A stretch of DNA of 6,871 nt from an uncultured Clostridia bacterium (GTDB lineage: Bacteria > Bacillota > Clostridia > TANB77 > CAG-508): the NCBI GenBank assembly GCA_934167685.1, contig CAKPLQ010000054.1, positions 1-6,871 on the forward strand, given 5' to 3'. This document shows, in pieces, positions 1 through 6,175 of this stretch (position 1 is the stretch's first letter; every line of letters begins with the position of its first letter). The notes beneath the pieces are model-generated. The model worked only from the letters and a program-made list of their open reading frames with translations. It was not told where the DNA came from and did not search any database. Both the position numbers and the translations under genes were made by a program.

Positions 1-123
1 GGAAGAGTAAAAGACCTTCCAGGTGTTAGATACCACATCATTAGAGGAACATTAGATACTGCAGGAGTTAAAGACAGAATGCAAGCTCGTTCTAAGTATG
101 GGGCTAAAAAACCAAAAAAATAA
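1..123 (+). CDS. rpsL: 30S ribosomal protein S12, C-terminal 40 residues (5' end outside window)
   Basis: This is the tail of ribosomal protein S12, a small-subunit protein at the decoding centre that helps control the accuracy of tRNA selection. The reading frame is open from base 1 and ends with TAA at 121-123. The visible 40 residues begin with GRVKDLPGVRYH and end with RSKYGAKKPKK, which are the conserved S12 C-terminal signatures. The Lys and Pro of the KDLPGVRYH loop, positions where substitutions give streptomycin resistance in well-studied bacteria, are both wild type; the other resistance hot spot (Lys near residue 43) lies outside the window. As first gene of the str operon it should be co-transcribed with rpsG and fusA, but 274 nt separate it from rpsG, which rules out simple translational coupling by overlap. 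The identification is essentially certain. Confidence 0.97.
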   Translation, partial: GRVKDLPGVRYHIIRGTLDTAGVKDRMQARSKYGAKKPKK

Positions 124-250
124 AAAAATAAACTAAATTATGCATTTTGCACATTTTCGACATCTATTGCAAACTTCGGCATACAAACGTATAGCCTCAC
201 CTTGCAATAAACATCAAAAATGCACAATATACCTAATTTATTTAATTTTT
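124..250. repeat. large imperfect palindrome with structured loop, between rpsL and rpsG
   Basis: Immediately after the rpsL stop lies an inverted repeat. The core arms are 144-172 and 202-230 (29 bases each). Weaker A/T-rich pairing continues outward to about 124-143 and 231-250. In the core, 22 of 29 positions are Watson-Crick pairs, one is T-T (146/228) and six are C-A or A-C: 150/224, 151/223, 158/216, 161/213, 162/212 and 164/210. Position 143/231 is a seventh C-A. Read as minus-strand RNA, all seven become G-U wobbles, so the fold would be almost unbroken on that strand. The loop (173-201) holds a second small stem, GGCATAC (178-184) with GTAT-A-GCC (189-196). No reading frame is apparent in it. 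The structure is seen directly; that it is a dispersed intergenic or mobile element, or a minus-strand RNA, is inference. It might also process or attenuate str mRNA. Confidence 0.72.
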
Positions 251-327
251 TGAATTAATCAGATTAGTGCGCACAATTTACTAAATTAAGGTACTTAAAT
301 TTAGAATAGATTATGTAGCACTATACG

Positions 328-372
328 GGAAAGATATACTTTCCAGAGTAACTTAGATACCTTATGGGTATC
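328..372 (+). promoter_or_regulatory. rpsG leader with two hairpins (candidate regulatory region)
   Basis: Between the palindrome and rpsG, bases 251-397 contain no gene. Two short hairpins lie close to the rpsG start: GGAAAG (328-333) with CTTTCC (339-344) around a 5-nt loop, and GATACC (356-361) with GGTATC (367-372) around the loop TTATG. The second stem ends 11 nt before the ribosome site and is followed by an A-rich run, not a T-run, so it is not an intrinsic terminator. In E. coli, S7 represses its operon by binding the rpsL-rpsG intercistronic mRNA. These hairpins are in the equivalent place, but I see no sequence match that proves an S7 site. No convincing promoter is visible in this stretch. 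Confidence 0.4.
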
Positions 373-383
373 AAAAAAAGAAA

Positions 384-388
384 AGGAG
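384..388 (+). promoter_or_regulatory. ribosome binding site for the GTG start of rpsG
   Basis: AGGAG lies 9 nt upstream of GTG 398-400. No in-frame ATG exists close by, and the encoded MPRRGYIAKR is the normal S7 N-terminus, so this site fixes the start at the GTG codon. Confidence 0.85.
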
Positions 389-397
389 TGAAGAATA

Positions 398-868
398 GTG
401 CCAAGAAGAGGATATATAGCAAAAAGAGATGTATTACCAGATCCAATTTATAATAGCAAAGTTGTTACAAAATTAATTAATAACATAATGTTAGATGGTA
501 AAAAATCAGTTGCTCAAGGTATAGTATATGATGCTTTTGATATAATAAAAGAAAAAGAAGGAAAAAATCCTTTAGAAGTATTTGAAGCAGCATTAGAAAA
601 TGTTATGCCAGTTCTTGAAGTTAAAGCAAGAAGAGTTGGTGGAGCAACATACCAAGTACCATTAGAAATTAGACCTGAAAGAAGACAAACTTTAGGTTTA
701 AGATGGTTAGTAAACTATGCTAGAAACAGACATGAAAAAACTATGGCTGAAAAATTAGCTGGTGAAATCATGGATGCTGTTAACGGAAACGGTGGAGCAT
801 TCAAGAAGAAAGAAGATACACATAGAATGGCAGAAGCTAATAAGGCTTTCGCACACTATAAATGGTAA
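398..868 (+). CDS. rpsG: 30S ribosomal protein S7
   Basis: Ribosomal protein S7 binds the 3' major domain of 16S rRNA, starts assembly of the 30S head, and lies at the E site next to the exiting tRNA and mRNA. The product is 156 residues, the usual bacterial length. Conserved features are the N-terminal PRRGYIAKRDVLPDP, the NNIMLDGKKSVAQ helix (28-40), the beta-hairpin segment with RRVGGATYQVP (78-88), the following IRPERRQTLGLRWLV (91-105), and the C-terminal EDTHRMAEANKAFAHYKW (139-156). Translation starts at GTG with AGGAG nine bases upstream. fusA begins 29 nt after its TAA with no promoter or terminator in between, so the two are co-transcribed. Codon use is AT-rich and matches its neighbours. 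In E. coli S7 is the autogenous repressor of this operon; whether that holds here is not shown by the sequence. Confidence 0.98.
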   Translation: MPRRGYIAKRDVLPDPIYNSKVVTKLINNIMLDGKKSVAQGIVYDAFDIIKEKEGKNPLEVFEAALENVMPVLEVKARRVGGATYQVPLEIRPERRQTLGLRWLVNYARNRHEKTMAEKLAGEIMDAVNGNGGAFKKKEDTHRMAEANKAFAHYKW

Positions 869-897
869 AATTTCGATAAAAGGAGGGAAATATTAAT

Positions 898-2979
898 ATG
901 GCAGGAAGAGCATACCCATTAGAGAGAACAAGAAATATAGGAATAATGGCTCACATTGATGCTGGTAAAACAACAACAACAGAGAGAATATTATTCTATA
1001 CAGGTAAAACACATAAAATAGGAGAAGTTCACGAAGGTGCTGCTACAATGGACTGGATGGAACAAGAACAAGAAAGAGGTATTACAATTACATCTGCTGC
1101 AACAACATGTTTCTGGAAAAACAATAGAATCAACATTATTGATACACCAGGACACGTAGACTTTACAGTAGAAGTACAAAGATCTTTAAGAGTTCTTGAC
1201 GGAGCAGTTACAGTATTAGCAGCTAAAGGTGGAGTTCAACCACAAACAGAAACAGTATGGAGACAAGCTGACAAATATCAAGTACCAAGAATGGTATATG
1301 TAAATAAAATGGATATTGTAGGTGCAAACTTTATGCTTTGTGTTGACCAATTGAAAAATAGATTACGTGCTAACCCAGTACCAATCCAATTACCAATTGG
1401 TGCAGAAGACCAATTTAAAGGAATAGTTGATTTAATTAAAATGAGAGCCTTCATCCATAAAGATGATTTAGGAAAAGAAATTGAAGAAACAGATATTCCA
1501 GAAGATATGGTAGAAGATGCAAAAAAATGGAGAACAGCTATGATAGAATCAGCATGTGAACAAGATGAAGAATTAATGATGAAATATTTAGAAGGTGAAG
1601 AACCATCTGAAGAAGAAATCAAAAAAGCATTAAGAAAAGGAACAATAGCTAACGCAATAGTTCCAGTAACATGTGGATCTTCATATAAAAATAAAGGTGT
1701 ACAAGAACTATTAAATGCAATAGTTGACTTTATGCCATCACCACTTGATATACCACATATCAAAGGTGAAACATTAGATGGTGAACCAACAGAAGCAAAA
1801 ACTTCTGATAGCGAACCATTTGCAGCATTAGCATTTAAAATTGCAACAGACCCATTTGTTGGAAAATTATGCTTCTTTAGAGTATATTCAGGAGTATTAG
1901 AAACAGGGTCAACAGTTTTAAATTCTAGCAAAGATAAAAAAGAAAGAGTTGGAAGAATTCTACAAATGCACTCAAATCACAGAGAAGATATTGAAAAAGT
2001 ATATGCTGGAGATATTGCAGCTGCAGTAGGATTAAAAGATGTTACAACTGGAAATACTTTATGTGATCCAGATCATCCAATAATTCTAGAATCAATGGAA
2101 TTCCCTGAACCAGTTATTGATATTGCTATTGAGCCAAAAGATAAAGCAGCTCAAGAAAAAATGGGAATAGCTTTAGCAAAATTAGCTGAAGAAGACCCAA
2201 CATTCAAAGCATATACAAATCAAGAAACAGGTCAAACAATTATCGCAGGTATGGGTGAGTTACACTTAGACATAATTGTAGATAGATTAAAGAGAGAATT
2301 CAAAGTAGAATGTAATGTAGGTAAACCACAAGTTGCTTACAAAGAAACAATCAGAAATAAAGTAAAAGTTCAAGGTAAATTTATTCGTCAATCTGGTGGT
2401 AAAGGACAATACGGTGACGTATGGTTTGAAATGGAACCACTAGAACCAGGAAAAGGAATTGAATTCGAAAGCAAAATCGTTGGAGGAGCAGTTCCAAAAG
2501 AATATATTAAACCAATTGAACAAGGTATGAGAGAAGCTGCTGAAAGTGGTATCTTAGCTGGATATCCAGTAATCGACTTCAAAGTATCATTAGTTGATGG
2601 TTCTTACCATGAAGTTGACTCATCAGAAATGGCATTCAAGATTGCTGCATCTATGGCATTCAAAGAAGGATGTAAACAAGCTAAATCAGTTATCTTAGAG
2701 CCAATTATGAAAGTTGAAATAACAGTACCAGAAGAATACATGGGAGATGTTATTGGAGACGTAAACTCTAGACGTGGTAGAATGGAAGGTATGGATGCAA
2801 ATGATGGAATGCAAGAAATACATGCATTTATTCCATTATCAGAAATGTTTGGATATGCAACAGACTTACGTTCAAAAACACAAGGTAGAGGTTCATACTC
2901 TATGGAACCATCTCATTATGAAGAAGTTCCAAAATCAGTACTTGAAACAATTGTTGCTTCAAGAAAAAAAGCTGAATAA
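898..2979 (+). CDS. fusA: translation elongation factor G (EF-G)
   Basis: EF-G is the cytoplasmic GTPase that drives translocation of tRNAs and mRNA after each peptide bond and, with RRF, helps split ribosomes for recycling. The 693-residue product is full length. GTPase motifs are G1 AHIDAGKT (18-25), the switch-I segment RGITITSAAT (60-69), G3 DTPGH with catalytic His86 (82-86), and G4 NKMD (136-139). Domain III carries GMGELHLD (451-458), domain IV begins around SGGKGQYGD (499-507), and the domain IV region near the decoding centre contains HEVDSSEMAFK (571-581). The protein ends in the usual domain V segment RSKTQGRGSYSMEPSHYEEVP. AGGAGG at 881-886 precedes ATG by 11 nt. It follows rpsG closely. 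No terminator follows it, so read-through into tuf is possible in addition to the separate tuf promoter. All key residues are intact, so this is the ordinary housekeeping EF-G and not a ribosome-protection resistance protein such as TetM. Confidence 0.98.
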   Translation: MAGRAYPLERTRNIGIMAHIDAGKTTTTERILFYTGKTHKIGEVHEGAATMDWMEQEQERGITITSAATTCFWKNNRINIIDTPGHVDFTVEVQRSLRVLDGAVTVLAAKGGVQPQTETVWRQADKYQVPRMVYVNKMDIVGANFMLCVDQLKNRLRANPVPIQLPIGAEDQFKGIVDLIKMRAFIHKDDLGKEIEETDIPEDMVEDAKKWRTAMIESACEQDEELMMKYLEGEEPSEEEIKKALRKGTIANAIVPVTCGSSYKNKGVQELLNAIVDFMPSPLDIPHIKGETLDGEPTEAKTSDSEPFAALAFKIATDPFVGKLCFFRVYSGVLETGSTVLNSSKDKKERVGRILQMHSNHREDIEKVYAGDIAAAVGLKDVTTGNTLCDPDHPIILESMEFPEPVIDIAIEPKDKAAQEKMGIALAKLAEEDPTFKAYTNQETGQTIIAGMGELHLDIIVDRLKREFKVECNVGKPQVAYKETIRNKVKVQGKFIRQSGGKGQYGDVWFEMEPLEPGKGIEFESKIVGGAVPKEYIKPIEQGMREAAESGILAGYPVIDFKVSLVDGSYHEVDSSEMAFKIAASMAFKEGCKQAKSVILEPIMKVEITVPEEYMGDVIGDVNSRRGRMEGMDANDGMQEIHAFIPLSEMFGYATDLRSKTQGRGSYSMEPSHYEEVPKSVLETIVASRKKAE

Positions 2980-3003
2980 TTTCTATTGATTTAGAAAAAG
3001 TGC

Positions 3004-3032
3004 TTGCATTTTTAATAAATATGTTATAAAAT
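3004..3032 (+). promoter_or_regulatory. sigma-A type promoter for tuf
   Basis: TTGCAT (3004-3009) and TAAAAT (3027-3032) are spaced by 17 nt. An overlapping reading of the -10 is TGTTATAAA (3022-3030), an extended -10 form but with only 15 nt spacing from the same -35. A/T-rich bases precede it. The predicted transcript would start near 3039, giving a leader of about 75 nt. A separate tuf promoter fits the high EF-Tu demand. No transcription data are available here. Confidence 0.65.
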
Positions 3033-3073
3033 ACAGGTGCGTAAAAAAGTTATTAATATTAAAAAATATATAT

Positions 3074-3088
3074 GGTGAGAAAATCACC
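3074..3088 (+). promoter_or_regulatory. hairpin in the tuf 5' leader
   Basis: GGTGA (3074-3078) pairs with TCACC (3084-3088) around the loop GAAAA. Flanking T/A bases can extend the stem if one base is bulged. It ends 9 nt before the tuf ribosome site (AAGGAGG, 3098-3104) and is not followed by a T-run, so it is not a terminator. It could protect the mRNA 5' end or tune initiation; its role is unknown. Confidence 0.45.
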
Positions 3089-3112
3089 TATAAAAATAAG
3101 GAGGAATAAAAA

Positions 3113-4315
3113 ATGGCAAAAGCAAAATTTGAAAGAACAAAGCCACACGTTAACATCGGTACAATCGGACACGTTGACCATGGAAAAACAACAACAACTG
3201 CTGCTATCACAAAATATTTATCATTATTAGGAAAAGCTAAATTCGAAGCTTATGATGAAATTGATGGAGCACCAGAAGAAAAAGCAAGAGGAATCACAAT
3301 CAACACAGCTCACGTAGAATATGAAACAGATAAAAGACACTACGCTCACGTAGACTGCCCAGGACATGCTGACTATGTTAAAAACATGATTACAGGTGCA
3401 GCTCAAATGGATGGTGCAATATTAGTTGTATCAGCAGCTGATGGTCCAATGCCACAAACAAGAGAACACATCTTATTAGCTAGACAAGTAGGTGTTAAAT
3501 ACATCGTTGTTTACTTAAATAAATGTGATATGGTTGATGACCCAGAATTATTAGAATTAGTTGAAATGGAAGTTAGAGACTTATTATCAGAATATGGTTT
3601 CCCAGGAGATGATATTCCAGTAATAAAAGGTTCTTCATTAGCAGTTCTAGAAAGCACATCAACAAATCCAGATGATGAAGTTTACAAACCAATGAAAGAA
3701 TTAATGGAAGCTGTTGATAGCTATATCCCAACACCAGAAAGACCAATCGATCAACCATTCTTAATGCCAGTTGAAGACGTATTCACAATTACAGGACGTG
3801 GAACAGTTGCAACAGGTAGAGTAGAAAGAGGTCAAGTAAAATTACAAGACGAAGTTGAAATTATCGGTCTTACAACAGAAAGAAGAAAAACTGTTGTTAC
3901 AGGTGTAGAAATGTTCAGAAAATTATTAGATCAAGCTGAAGCTGGAGATAATATCGGAACATTATTAAGAGGTATTGATAGAAAAGACATCGAAAGAGGT
4001 CAAGTACTATGTAAACCAGGAACAATTCATCCACATACAAAATTCACATCAGAAGTATACGTTTTAACTAAAGATGAAGGTGGAAGACATACTCCATTCT
4101 TCAACGGATACAGACCACAATTCTATTTCAGAACAACAGACGTAACAGGTGTTATCGAATTACCTGCTGGAACAGAAATGGTTATGCCAGGAGATAACGT
4201 ATCAATGACAATCGAATTAATCACACCTATCGCTATCGAAAAAGGATTAAGATTCGCTATTCGTGAAGGTGGTAGAACAGTTGGTTCAGGTGTTGTTGCT
4301 GATATCATCGAATAA
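3113..4315 (+). CDS. tuf: translation elongation factor Tu (EF-Tu)
   Basis: EF-Tu is the abundant cytoplasmic GTPase that carries aminoacyl-tRNA to the ribosomal A site. The 400-residue product has G1 GHVDHGKT (19-26), switch-I RGITINTAHVEYET (59-72), G3 DCPGH with the catalytic His85 (81-85), and G4 NKCD (136-139). Beta-barrel domain 2 follows (EDVFTITGRGTVATGRVERG), then domain 3 (HTKFTSEVYVL to VGSGVVADIIE). AAGGAGG at 3098-3104 lies 8 nt before ATG. The end of the G domain, after KGSSLAVLE, reads STSTNPDDEVYKPMKELMEAV. This is somewhat longer and different from common bacterial EF-Tu and accounts for the length of 400 against roughly 394-397. The gene ends the str operon, with its own promoter upstream and a strong terminator 16 nt after the stop. 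Codons are enriched in ATC and GTT compared with the downstream genes, as expected of a very highly expressed gene. Confidence 0.99.
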   Translation: MAKAKFERTKPHVNIGTIGHVDHGKTTTTAAITKYLSLLGKAKFEAYDEIDGAPEEKARGITINTAHVEYETDKRHYAHVDCPGHADYVKNMITGAAQMDGAILVVSAADGPMPQTREHILLARQVGVKYIVVYLNKCDMVDDPELLELVEMEVRDLLSEYGFPGDDIPVIKGSSLAVLESTSTNPDDEVYKPMKELMEAVDSYIPTPERPIDQPFLMPVEDVFTITGRGTVATGRVERGQVKLQDEVEIIGLTTERRKTVVTGVEMFRKLLDQAEAGDNIGTLLRGIDRKDIERGQVLCKPGTIHPHTKFTSEVYVLTKDEGGRHTPFFNGYRPQFYFRTTDVTGVIELPAGTEMVMPGDNVSMTIELITPIAIEKGLRFAIREGGRTVGSGVVADIIE

Positions 4316-4330
4316 TATATGAATTAATAT

Positions 4331-4361
4331 AAAGGAAGTCAAGAAATTGGCTTCTTTTTTT
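4331..4361 (+). terminator. intrinsic terminator after tuf / end of str operon
   Basis: GAAGTCAA (4335-4342) pairs with TTGGCTTC (4347-4354), including one T-G wobble, around a GAAA tetraloop, and is followed by seven T residues (4355-4361). The bases AAAG (4331-4334) can pair with the start of the T-run. It lies 16 nt after the tuf stop and cleanly separates the str operon from the next gene. Confidence 0.93.
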
Positions 4362-4419
4362 GGTGTATATTACAATTATATGACAAAAAGGTTAAAAATA
4401 TATTACATTAACATAAAAA

Positions 4420-4448
4420 TTGACAAAAAATGTTTCAAATGTTATAAT
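4420..4448 (+). promoter_or_regulatory. perfect-consensus sigma-A promoter for the xPEPV-repeat protein gene
   Basis: TTGACA (4420-4425) and TATAAT (4443-4448) are separated by exactly 17 nt, and TG precedes the -10 at 4440-4441 (extended -10). Upstream sequence is A/T-rich. Transcription would start near 4455, giving a leader of about 35 nt. In that leader GTTTT (4458-4462) and AAAAC (4466-4470) form a weak stem, and AAAGGAG (4477-4483) is the ribosome site, 6 nt before ATG 4490. A TGACAAAAA copy 40 nt upstream (4381-4389) repeats the -35 area but lacks a good -10. Confidence 0.9.
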
Positions 4449-4489
4449 ATAACTAGTGTTTTGTGAAAACAAAATGAAAGGAGAAGAAT

Positions 4490-6175
4490 ATGGGAATAAA
4501 AGAAGATATTGCACAAGAGTTGAATGGATATGTTGAAAAATTTGAACATTATGATAATGTAACATTAAAAGCCATTGAGAAAATGGGAGATGAACATAAA
4601 GAAAAAATTGAAAAATTTAATGAAAAATGGGGAGAAGATATATTTCCACCAGATAAGCCAATTAGAGATGCAGAAAAACAAAGATTAACTGAAGAAGCAG
4701 AAAGAATAAAAGAAGAAAAACAAGAAGAGAATGCAAAAACAAAAAGATTAGAAAGTGAATTAAAAGGCACAGTTAATCAATGGAAAAGTAAAGTTGAAGA
4801 AAGAAGAGCAGTATTAATAGAATATTATAATAATAGAGATAAATATATAGAAGAAAAAGCAATTTTACAAAAAGAGTTAGATTCACAAAAAGAAGGAATT
4901 GCGTTATGGGAGAAGAATGGAATCAATCCAAATGATTCTTTATATCAAAGACGTAAAAATGTTATAATTCCTAATTTAGAAAAACAAATTAATGAATTAA
5001 ATGAAAAATTAGATTCAGAAGCAATAAGAAATGAATATACTGAACTAGGAAAATTAGAAAAAAATTTAGTATCTATACAAAAACATGATAGAAAACATAT
5101 GATACCAGAGTTGCAGGAGATTTTTGAAGTAAAAGAAACAATAAAACCAGAACCAGTAGAACCAGAGCCAGTAGAACCAGAACCGGTAAAACCAGAGCCA
5201 GTAATACCAGAACCAGTAGAACCAGAGCCAGTAGAACCAGAACCGGTAAAACCAGAGCCAGTAATACCTGAACCAGTAAAACCGGAACCAGTAGAACCAG
5301 AACCGGTAAAACCAGAGCCTGTAATACCTGAACCAGTAAAACCAGAACCGGTAAAACCAGAACCAGTAAAATTTGAACCAGAAATAATTATACCTGGGCA
5401 AGCTATAAACAATAAATTACAAGATTCAGGAGAAAAATTACCTGGAATTCAAAAAAATCCAAGAGATAATATGAAAAATAATAATACTATGACAAAAGAA
5501 GAAAATACAGGAATTAAAAAGATTATTGTTATAGGCAGAAAAATCCAATTTGAAGATAAAGATGGAAATTTAAAAGAAATTGCAAATTCTAAAGAATTTT
5601 TTGCTGAATACAAAAAAGACCTTAAGGTTGTGTATACAGATTTAGAAGGAATTCTTGAGAATGATGAGCTTGCAGTAAGAGATTTAGACCCACTTGTTGC
5701 ATATACTTTTAGAGAAGCTTTAGAAAACAAAATGTTATCAGAGGAAGAAGTTGGAAAGGCAATCTCTGCTATAGGAGAAGGTTCTAAAGAAAAACTAAAT
5801 AAAGTGCTTAATATTAAATGGGATATGAAGGATATATCAAAAGGGGCTTTCTGGCCATGGAATAGAAATAATAGAAACAATATGGCAAGATGGGCGAGTA
5901 GAAATAAAGATATTATGGAGATTGTTGGAGAATATGAACCAAATCCATTTAAAAAATTTTTTGAAAAAGCAATAAAAGCATTTCCAAAAAGAGAAAAACA
6001 AGAGCAAATAACAGATGGAAGTGAAAAATCTGCAACACAAGATTCAGAGAAAGAGTTTAGAAATTCTAAAGTTGTTTCTAGTGAAAAATTAAATACAAAT
6101 GAGCCAGAAAAAACACTAAGTGAAATGATGGCAGAAAAAATCACGAAGTCACAAAGTTCAGAAAAAGACAGATAA
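4490..6175 (+). CDS. uncharacterised coiled-coil protein with xPEPV pentapeptide repeats
   Basis: I do not recognise a family for this 561-residue protein. Residues 1-55 include short helices and end in DIFPPDKPIRD. Residues 60-200 are Lys/Glu-rich and predicted by eye as long helices or coiled coil, broken near GINPNDSLYQRRKN. Residues 219-293 are 15 copies of xPEPV with x being K, E or I, giving a stiff proline-rich rod. Residues 294-340 look disordered. Residues 342-500 look folded: a beta-like KKIIVIGRKIQFEDKDG (343-359), amphipathic helices including DPLVAYTFREALENKMLSEEEV (400-421), then GAFWPWNRNNRNNMARW (452-468). A charged disordered tail follows to 561. There is no signal peptide, membrane segment or sorting motif, so a cytoplasmic scaffold or tether is plausible, but this is inference. 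Its own consensus promoter and terminator make it monocistronic. Codon use (ATA, AGA, AAA) resembles plsX more than tuf, which gives no sign of recent transfer. Confidence 0.93.
   Translation: MGIKEDIAQELNGYVEKFEHYDNVTLKAIEKMGDEHKEKIEKFNEKWGEDIFPPDKPIRDAEKQRLTEEAERIKEEKQEENAKTKRLESELKGTVNQWKSKVEERRAVLIEYYNNRDKYIEEKAILQKELDSQKEGIALWEKNGINPNDSLYQRRKNVIIPNLEKQINELNEKLDSEAIRNEYTELGKLEKNLVSIQKHDRKHMIPELQEIFEVKETIKPEPVEPEPVEPEPVKPEPVIPEPVEPEPVEPEPVKPEPVIPEPVKPEPVEPEPVKPEPVIPEPVKPEPVKPEPVKFEPEIIIPGQAINNKLQDSGEKLPGIQKNPRDNMKNNNTMTKEENTGIKKIIVIGRKIQFEDKDGNLKEIANSKEFFAEYKKDLKVVYTDLEGILENDELAVRDLDPLVAYTFREALENKMLSEEEVGKAISAIGEGSKEKLNKVLNIKWDMKDISKGAFWPWNRNNRNNMARWASRNKDIMEIVGEYEPNPFKKFFEKAIKAFPKREKQEQITDGSEKSATQDSEKEFRNSKVVSSEKLNTNEPEKTLSEMMAEKITKSQSSEKDR
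5144..5368 (+). repeat. in-frame tandem repeat: 15 x 15 nt encoding xPEPV, arranged in 60-nt superrepeats
   Basis: Fifteen uninterrupted 15-nt units encode xPEPV. The variable first residue runs K-EEKI-EEKI-KEKI-KK. The four-unit blocks 5159-5218, 5219-5278 and 5279-5338 are 60-nt higher-order copies. The first two differ at a single base (third position of a Pro codon), while the third has several differences, mostly synonymous plus a change at the x position of its first unit. The pattern indicates duplication of a 60-nt block after the 15-nt unit had already spread. A degenerate unit (KFEPE) follows the array. The repeat also opens a long Gly/Ser/Thr-rich frame on the minus strand, which is an artefact. 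Confidence 0.97.

Noticed and set aside
141..230. CRISPR-like or riboswitch interpretation of the repeat region after rpsL
   Set aside because: There is a single inverted pair, no direct repeats with spacers, and no recognisable riboswitch core on either strand.
266..273. Perfect 8-bp palindrome GTGCGCAC
   Set aside because: It is too short and does not extend into flanking bases; nothing links it to a known operator.
250..277. Possible promoter upstream of rpsG (TTGAAT, 16 nt, CACAAT)
   Set aside because: The -10 matches only 4 of 6 positions and the region is so AT-rich that such pairs are expected by chance. Read-through from rpsL is sufficient to explain rpsG expression.
1278..1931. 217-codon minus-strand frame inside fusA
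   Set aside because: It lies wholly antisense to conserved EF-G coding sequence, has no ribosome site, and shows the Ser/Ile/Leu-rich composition typical of the reverse of AT-rich genes.
898..2979. Tetracycline ribosome-protection protein (TetM-like) instead of EF-G
   Set aside because: The operon position and the standard EF-G motifs through domains III-V identify the housekeeping factor.
4945..5412. Long minus-strand open frame rich in Gly, Ser, Thr and Phe, with a repeating GFTGS/GSTGS pattern
   Set aside because: It is the antisense reading of the xPEPV repeat array and its flanks. It has no ribosome site or promoter, and the + strand gene has both plus matching codon use.
5449..6144. 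231-codon minus-strand frame opposite the C-terminal part of the orphan gene
   Set aside because: Its Phe/Ser/Leu-rich composition is what the complement of Lys/Glu codons gives. No ribosome site or promoter accompanies it.
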